NCBI RefSeq assembly: GCF_022376445.1 | Contig: NW_025955091.1 | Coordinates: 1-64,000 of the forward strand | Direction: 5' to 3' | DNA from: Fomitopsis serialis | Taxonomy: Eukaryota > Basidiomycota > Agaricomycetes > Polyporales > Fomitopsidaceae | DNA: 64,000 bases | Shown: one piece after another, positions 58,718 through 64,000 of the stretch | Position numbering within the stretch: position 1 is the stretch's first letter | Layout of the letters: each line of letters begins with the position of its first letter | The notes under the pieces: model-generated | Databases searched by the model: none | What the model saw: only the letters and a program-made list of their open reading frames with translations | Told to the model about the DNA's origin: nothing | Program-made: the position numbers and the translations under genes

Positions 58718-59925
58718 ATGGTCTCTCTGGTGTACTGTTTCCTGAGCTGCGTCGTATTCTCTGTGGCTGTCTACCAGCAGTCTTTGGCAACACACTGCGC
58801 TTATGAGTGAGCGACTACGTGAGTATATGCGCATGGATTCACCGAAACCCGACCGGTGATGCCGTTACCTCTTGTCCCAGCTCGAGACAGAAATCCTCTT
58901 GAAAGTCTGCCTGTTGATCACTATTCTCGAAAGTCACTTCTCTTATCCTGTCCCCAAAGCGCTGGACCCGTATGTGCTCAAGGCGCCGTGGATCCCGCAG
59001 GCATAACGGCTTGCCTCTGGTCAGCAGATCAAGATATACACTCGATAATTCCTGGGCGACACGTGGACAGGTAACTCAAAAGCACACGTTATAGACTTCA
59101 TTTTCTCAAAGAGTCCAGGGCCCGTCTCTCTCTTAGTGACCACCACAGTCGAGCCCGCTTCCCCAGAACACGAAGCGCTCCTGCGCAAACTCTCCGACCT
59201 CCACCACCGGAGCACCCTCCTCAACACCACCCTCTCCGCGCACCTCGTCCACCTCGCGCCCTCCACGCCGCCCAACCCCAACGCCCTCCTCAACTCGCGC
59301 GCCTCCTCGCCCAAACCCCGCGCGTCGTCCTCTTCCCCGGCAACCTTTCCACCACCCCGCCCAAGCTTCTCTACCCCTCCCTCCTCGCGCAGGACAGCCC
59401 CCGCCCGTCGTCCGCCGCCCTCGCGCCCTCGTCCGCCCCCGCGAGGCGCCGCCCGTGGTGCTCACCACGCGCGGGCAGACGGGCTTCCCGTTCTCGCCGC
59501 TCGCGCCCGTGCTCGTCGGCCGCGACGACCCGCTCTGGTGCACGGAGCGCTTCTTCGTCCCGGCGGGGCGCGCGCCCGACTGGGAGGAGTGTCTCTGGCA
59601 GCTCTGGCTCGAGAACTTTGGCGACGTCGAGGTGCGGCAGACGCGCGGGTGGCTGCATGATGCGTTGCCGGGGACGACGTCGTCCGCGGAATCCCCAGCT
59701 ATGGTGGGTCCGTTTGCCGGCTGCCTATGGTATGATGCTCATCGGTTCGTTGTTGACCAGGCGAAGTTGCGGCGAAGACTGGTTGCAAAGTACAGAAGCG
59801 AAACCTGCGTGCTCGCTACCAGGCAGCTCGCCGCCCTGCGCAGCGCAGACAGGGCACTCGACGCAAAGAAGACACGGTGGCTCAAGCGTGTGTGCCGCGT
59901 ATGGACGAACGGACCGCAAGCCTGA
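58718..59925 (+). CDS. GT49/LARGE-like glycosyltransferase, frameshifted
   Basis: Starts near the Met at 58718 with one membrane anchor (MVSLVYCFLSCVVFSVAVYQ), as in Golgi type II enzymes. Downstream exons give KALDPYVLKAPWIPQ, ITACLWSADQDIHSIIPG, VTTTVEPASPEHEALLRKLS and VVLFPGNLSTTPPKLLYP. The C-terminal region has GFPFSPLAPVLVGRDDPLWC, TERFF and DWEECLWQLWLENFGDVEV. A GT-AG intron and a stop at 59925 follow. The WEECLWQ..L..FGDVEV region suggests family GT49 (LARGE-like). Two one-base frame changes occur, near 59296 and between about 59390 and 59450, in very GC-rich sequence. Pseudogene or assembly error. Confidence 0.5.
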
Positions 59926-62900
59926 TGCACAAAAGCATTCGCAAGCTCGACCAGAAGAAACGCATACAAGCATACAAATAAGTGAACCGCGAGCAAGTGT
60001 ACAGTACAAAGCCTGGGCTGGATGGAGCATGTTGTGTGTATAGTAAGCATGTACATAGGGAGTCCGTTTCAGTCCCGCATACATTAAGTCCCCAATGTCG
60101 ATATGTCGTCGCGTCAAACCTCGATCGACGCGGGCGGTGCTGATTGCGCGCCTCCTCTTCCTCGTCATCGACCTCATGCACCCTACCCCCGCTCGCCTTC
60201 TGCGGCTCCTCATCGCCCACCTGGAAAGCGGACCACACCATCTCCAGGAGGGGCGGCTCGACGAATGTCTCAAGCAGCGCCCGAGACAAGTCTACTCGCA
60301 ACATCAGTGAGTCATGAACAAAACGGCAGGCGACAGACAGTACCTAGAGCTTGGTCTAGCAGGTTCTTCATGTCTTCTGTCGCCTCTAGCGGAGGGTCCG
60401 CCCAGCTCAACCGGCCGAGGGTGACGACGGCACGTCGTACATCGACGGGACGTCCCGCGGTGAAACCTCCGAGTTGTGGTACAGGGTGAAGGAGTTGTCT
60501 GCCGCAAATACGAGCGTGTACAGGACAGAGACGCTCCGGACGGACCGCGTCACGGTGCTGTCGTGCGGCGTCAGTGTAAACATCTGGTTAGACTCTAGAC
60601 CCGGTGCGAGCTTACGCTTCGAGCTGGTCGGGCGCGTCTAAGAGCTCCGGGTCCTCCTCGAAGAGCGGAGTGGTGATGGTGGAGAGGAAGACGATCATAG
60701 AGGGGATGAGCATATGCGATTGCTGGAGGATCGTCACGGCGTCCGTGTGCGCCATGCAGATAGTCGCCACGAAGGTCATGATGGCGTCTCGGAGGAGGTC
60801 CGCCTGCGGCCAGTGTCAGTGCATACGCTGCACGGCTGCTGTGCGGCCTACCTCTGCCCCTGTCCGGGTGGTGTCTCTGAGGTAGGAAGCCATCTGCTCG
60901 ATATGAGGAATCTTGGAGAAGTCTTTCGCTGGTGCTGGCGCTGCATCGTCCACATCCATATTTGTTTGTGCATCCGGTATGGATAATAAGCTCCGGAATA
61001 TGCTATGATCTAAGCAGAACTCTTTAGCAAGGAGCGAGGCCAGCGAAGGAGCGAACCGACGAGACGCGATCAAGACCAGGACTCGGACAGAATGGTGGAG
61101 GAACCAAGTCGGGTGGGCAGGGGCGAGCAGGTTGTTCATCACATCCTGCTGAGTTGGCACAGTTGCTAGACTGTACAGTACCTGTGGTCAACGCATCATT
61201 GCAAGAAGGCTCACAGCGCGAGACTTACCGGGTCGTGTATTCCTCGGGTATGACCCACGCGATGTCCTCCAATAGCTCCAGCGTCTCCTTCGCTAACGCC
61301 TCGAAGTCCGCCGATCTCTCTCCCTCAATAGGAGCGAGATGGTTGCATATGATCTTGGATACGACCCCGAAGATCACATCGCCCGCATCCTCTGCACCCT
61401 CTGGCCGCGCAAACATCAAACGAGAGAATTTGGGCAGCCACAGAACGAGCACACGGAGCAGACCGAGGAGACTGATCAATGGGGCCACCACTGAGCACGC
61501 CTGGAGGACGTCGGCCATCCGGACAAGGATGTCGAGTACCGTCCGTATGGCATGGTCTTCATCTACTAGATCTGAGAGCATGACGCCCAAATTTTCTAGC
61601 AGCGACTTGCTCAGTCGATGAAAGGCGTCGCGGTGTTCTTGAGATGCCGTATCCGGGAGAGTTGCACCCATGAGGACTTGCATCGTCAGTTGCGTTGAGG
61701 AAGGGCTCTTGTGCGTGAGGATGATGCGGTGTACCTACGCACGGTTACGGTCAACTCCAAGGCGTCATAGCATCTAGAGTGAGGAAGCAAACCTCAGCTG
61801 CCCAGTCTGTGACGGAGAGATCTTCGATCCCCTCAGCTGAATGTTCTCCTTCGGCGCGTCGGGCATCTCGACATCGACATCAACGGGACGCGGCGTCGGT
61901 TCCTGCACTCGCACCTGCGTTGCATTATCTCTGACACCTAGCTGGATTTGGCCTTGGTTCCTCCTGGCTTGCTTGAGACCGAGAGGACTACTCGGAGGAC
62001 TAGGAGAAGACGAACGCGGCTGCGTTGCCCATACATGTGTGATGGAGGTTGTGTGAAGAAGTTGTCAGATGTTTCGGTGGTCATGCCATCACGCACGCCC
62101 TCGGGCGGCCTGACTTTGCTCCTGGCATCTTGTGAGGGGCGCGGCGGAGTGGAGTCAAACGCATTGACGAAACCGGGTATCACTTTATCTGCGACGACCT
62201 CGATCCTCTGTTGCCTGGGTTCGTGAGCTCTCCTGGCACCATTTGCTTGCTGTGTGGAGGTGGCCACGTCGTTGAAGCTGATGAGACCGGCAGAATCGTC
62301 TATGCCGAGTGGATTCCATTCACGCATCTGGGAAGGTACGCGGCCAGGCGTCGAGGGCACTTGTCTACTGATCTTGCGAGGACGAGTACTCCAGGGTGAG
62401 CCACGACCGGACGTCTCCAGTTCATGTTGCTGTATTCAATGCGCTGTATGATGTTACCGTGAATGACTACTGAGCGGTATAAAGGACGAACCTTGAAAGT
62501 GTACTGAGTCTTTAGACGGTCGATCTCTTCCTTCTTCTCATTCTGTATCTTCAATTGCATGGCTTCTGCAGCCTCCTTCGCAGTCTTGATCTTGGCCATC
62601 TCTGCTGCATGCTCTTGCGCAGTCTACATGCCTTCTTATAGATGCGCGGAATTGGTAAGACGCCATGGACGCACCTTTTGCATACCCTTCCTCAAAATAC
62701 TAACTTCGCCCTCCTTGGCCATGCGCATATCTTCGGCTCGTCTCAAGGTTTCTTGTAGCTGAGCCTGCTCGTGCTTGAGCTGGAGAGCAGTCACGATATG
62801 CGTAGAAGGTGACCATAACACTCATCATCTTACCGCTTCCATCTGAGCACGCATCTCCTCCAGCTCCTTCTGTAGCTTGTCATCGAGGGCAGTTGATGTC

Positions 62901-63687
62901 TCTCGCAACCCCGACGGCTGCCGATGAACATTTGCAGGACGGGGAGTAGACGTTGTAGGAACTCGTTGCACGGGAGTTGGCCGTGGAACTGGTGGTGTAG
63001 CCTCCCGCCTAGGTGCAACTTGCGGAGAAGCGGAGGGAGTGCGGGCACGGGAAGTGGGCATCGCTCTGGGGGCTGGAGGCGTAAAGCCCCGCTGGGCAAC
63101 GACAGGTCTAACTATCGGCGGCGCAGGTGGCCGCTGGGCCGGCATGGGCCTGGCGACTTGGGGAACAGGTGCTCGATGAGCCTGAAAAGTGTTATGATTG
63201 TTATTGCGCACTACACTAGAATGCTGAGCGCTGTCAGTGGTTGATGTAGCAGACCAGAAAGGGTCGACTGCGCGAGAACCTACGTGTTGGCACGCGGAGG
63301 TTGCGATGTCTGATTCGCAACGACACGGCCCTGTGGAATCGGATTTGGTCTTTCATTCCTATTGAAGTGCACATCCGCTTTGAAGTATCCATTCGCGAGG
63401 GGAACCTCTGGTAGGATCGCGGCTGCTAAAGACGAAGTCCGTGCCAGTCGACCAGTTGGATCGTTTCCTCCGTGCATAGAGCACCCCGTCGCCGCTCCAT
63501 TTGGGCCGTTCCAGACATGCCCCACCTTCTGTCGTTTTGCAGGAGGCTGTTCTGACTCGGAGGGCTCACGCTGAAGAGCTTGCTGCGAGCGTTGAGACTC
63601 GATGTACTTGTTTTCCACCTCCTCAACGACGGCTAGATCTGCCTCGGTGAGCTCGTCGAAGTAGTCATAGTCGTCAGAGTCTTGCAT
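59882..63687 (-). CDS. ATRIP/Rad26-like DNA-damage checkpoint protein
   Basis: Partner of the ATR/Rad3 kinase in the DNA-damage checkpoint. It starts at 63687 with the acidic MQDSDDYDYFDELTEADLAV, followed by a basic PPAKRQKV that may be a nuclear signal. A Pro-rich stretch comes next. A long coiled coil spans several exons (DKLQKELEEMRAQMEAV; QLQETLRRAEDMRMAKEGEV; AKIKTAKEAAEAMQLKIQN; EEIDRLKTQYTFK). The remainder is helical (LENLGVMLSDLVDEDHAIRT, ETLELLEDI, DVRRAVVTLGRLSWADPP), as in the ATRIP C-terminal region. The coiled-coil layout and acidic start are the basis for the call. The last exon runs to about 59882 and overlaps the glycosyltransferase stop, so the 3' end is uncertain. Confidence 0.7.
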
Positions 63688-64000
63688 TCGTCAGGGGCCA
63701 CAGCGCATGGGCGGTGTGTGAGTCTGAGTTGACAAAGCGGATGAGAGGGGCGAATCAACGCCACAGACGCGTGCAATTCGCGTCGCGTCACGCATGTCAC
63801 AGACGCGTTGCATCGCCAAATTCGACAACAATACTTTGCTTTATGAGGGCAATAGGTACTTATGAGGATAACAGGAATATACGTAAGATTTCTACTTGAC
63901 CACTTAATCTACAGGGTGCTTGTCTCTCGAAATGCTACAATGTATCGTGAATCCGTGATGCTGTAGTCTCGGCGAGCTAGGACGCGACGGCGTGAGGCTG
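63688..64000. other. intergenic, ATRIP-like promoter
   Basis: Last 313 bases. Two related words containing CACAGACGCGT (near 63761 and 63798) lie about 75-115 bases upstream of the ATG and could be regulatory. ACGCGT is the core of the MluI cell-cycle box in yeasts, which would suit a DNA-damage gene, but this is inference. Confidence 0.4.

Overview
This window comes from a filamentous basidiomycete, most likely a wood-decay agaricomycete of polypore type. It is rich in GC. Its genes carry many short GT-AG introns of 50-60 bp. It holds F-box families typical of mushrooms, a Tad-like LINE whose polyprotein ends in RNase H and a zinc finger, and Ty3/gypsy elements. No bacterial features are present. 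Every call was made by reading; no searches were run.

Left part (1-15.6 kb): nested retrotransposons. Bases 1-7543 are the 3' part of a Ty3/gypsy element: pol, a 3.5 kb region after pol, a polypurine tract, and a 1.58 kb 3' LTR. The region after pol and the LTR carry three genes antisense to pol. One encodes a perfect Zn(II)2Cys6 cysteine pattern, and one lies wholly inside the LTR with its own intron. The gypsy element interrupts ORF1 of a LINE (7544-13977) whose ORF2 of 1753 codons is intact. The LINE itself sits in an F-box gene. Immediately beyond it is an inverted solo LTR of the same gypsy family (14047-15622) flanked by ACGG.

Middle (13.9-33 kb): two F-box/zinc-finger paralogues in tandem (13978-17251, 17832-20666) and a third, inverted and truncated, at 31386-32794. 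The second is split by a 633 bp TA-flanked terminal-inverted-repeat element. The paralogues show the empty site to the base. Between them lies a tandem array of an unrecognised secreted-protein family: two apparently intact genes and one pseudogene. All three keep a common promoter block, and the long gene-poor spacers contain decayed duplicated segments. A mitochondrial-type membrane protein with LEA-like repeats follows at 29942-30781.

Right part (33.7-64 kb): mostly conserved single genes. These are an M19 membrane dipeptidase with a 13-nt micro-exon, a short-chain dehydrogenase, Tudor-SN (SND1), mitochondrial ribosomal protein bS6m in divergent orientation to SND1, an F-box/leucine-rich protein, a PIF1-type helicase of Helitron kind, an aldo-keto reductase, a Mei2-like RNA-binding protein, a HAD hydrolase, a GT49/LARGE-like glycosyltransferase and an ATRIP/Rad26-like checkpoint protein.

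Several otherwise good genes carry one-base frameshifts, several of them at short homopolymers. This may reflect assembly error as much as real decay, and it limits how firmly anything can be called a pseudogene.
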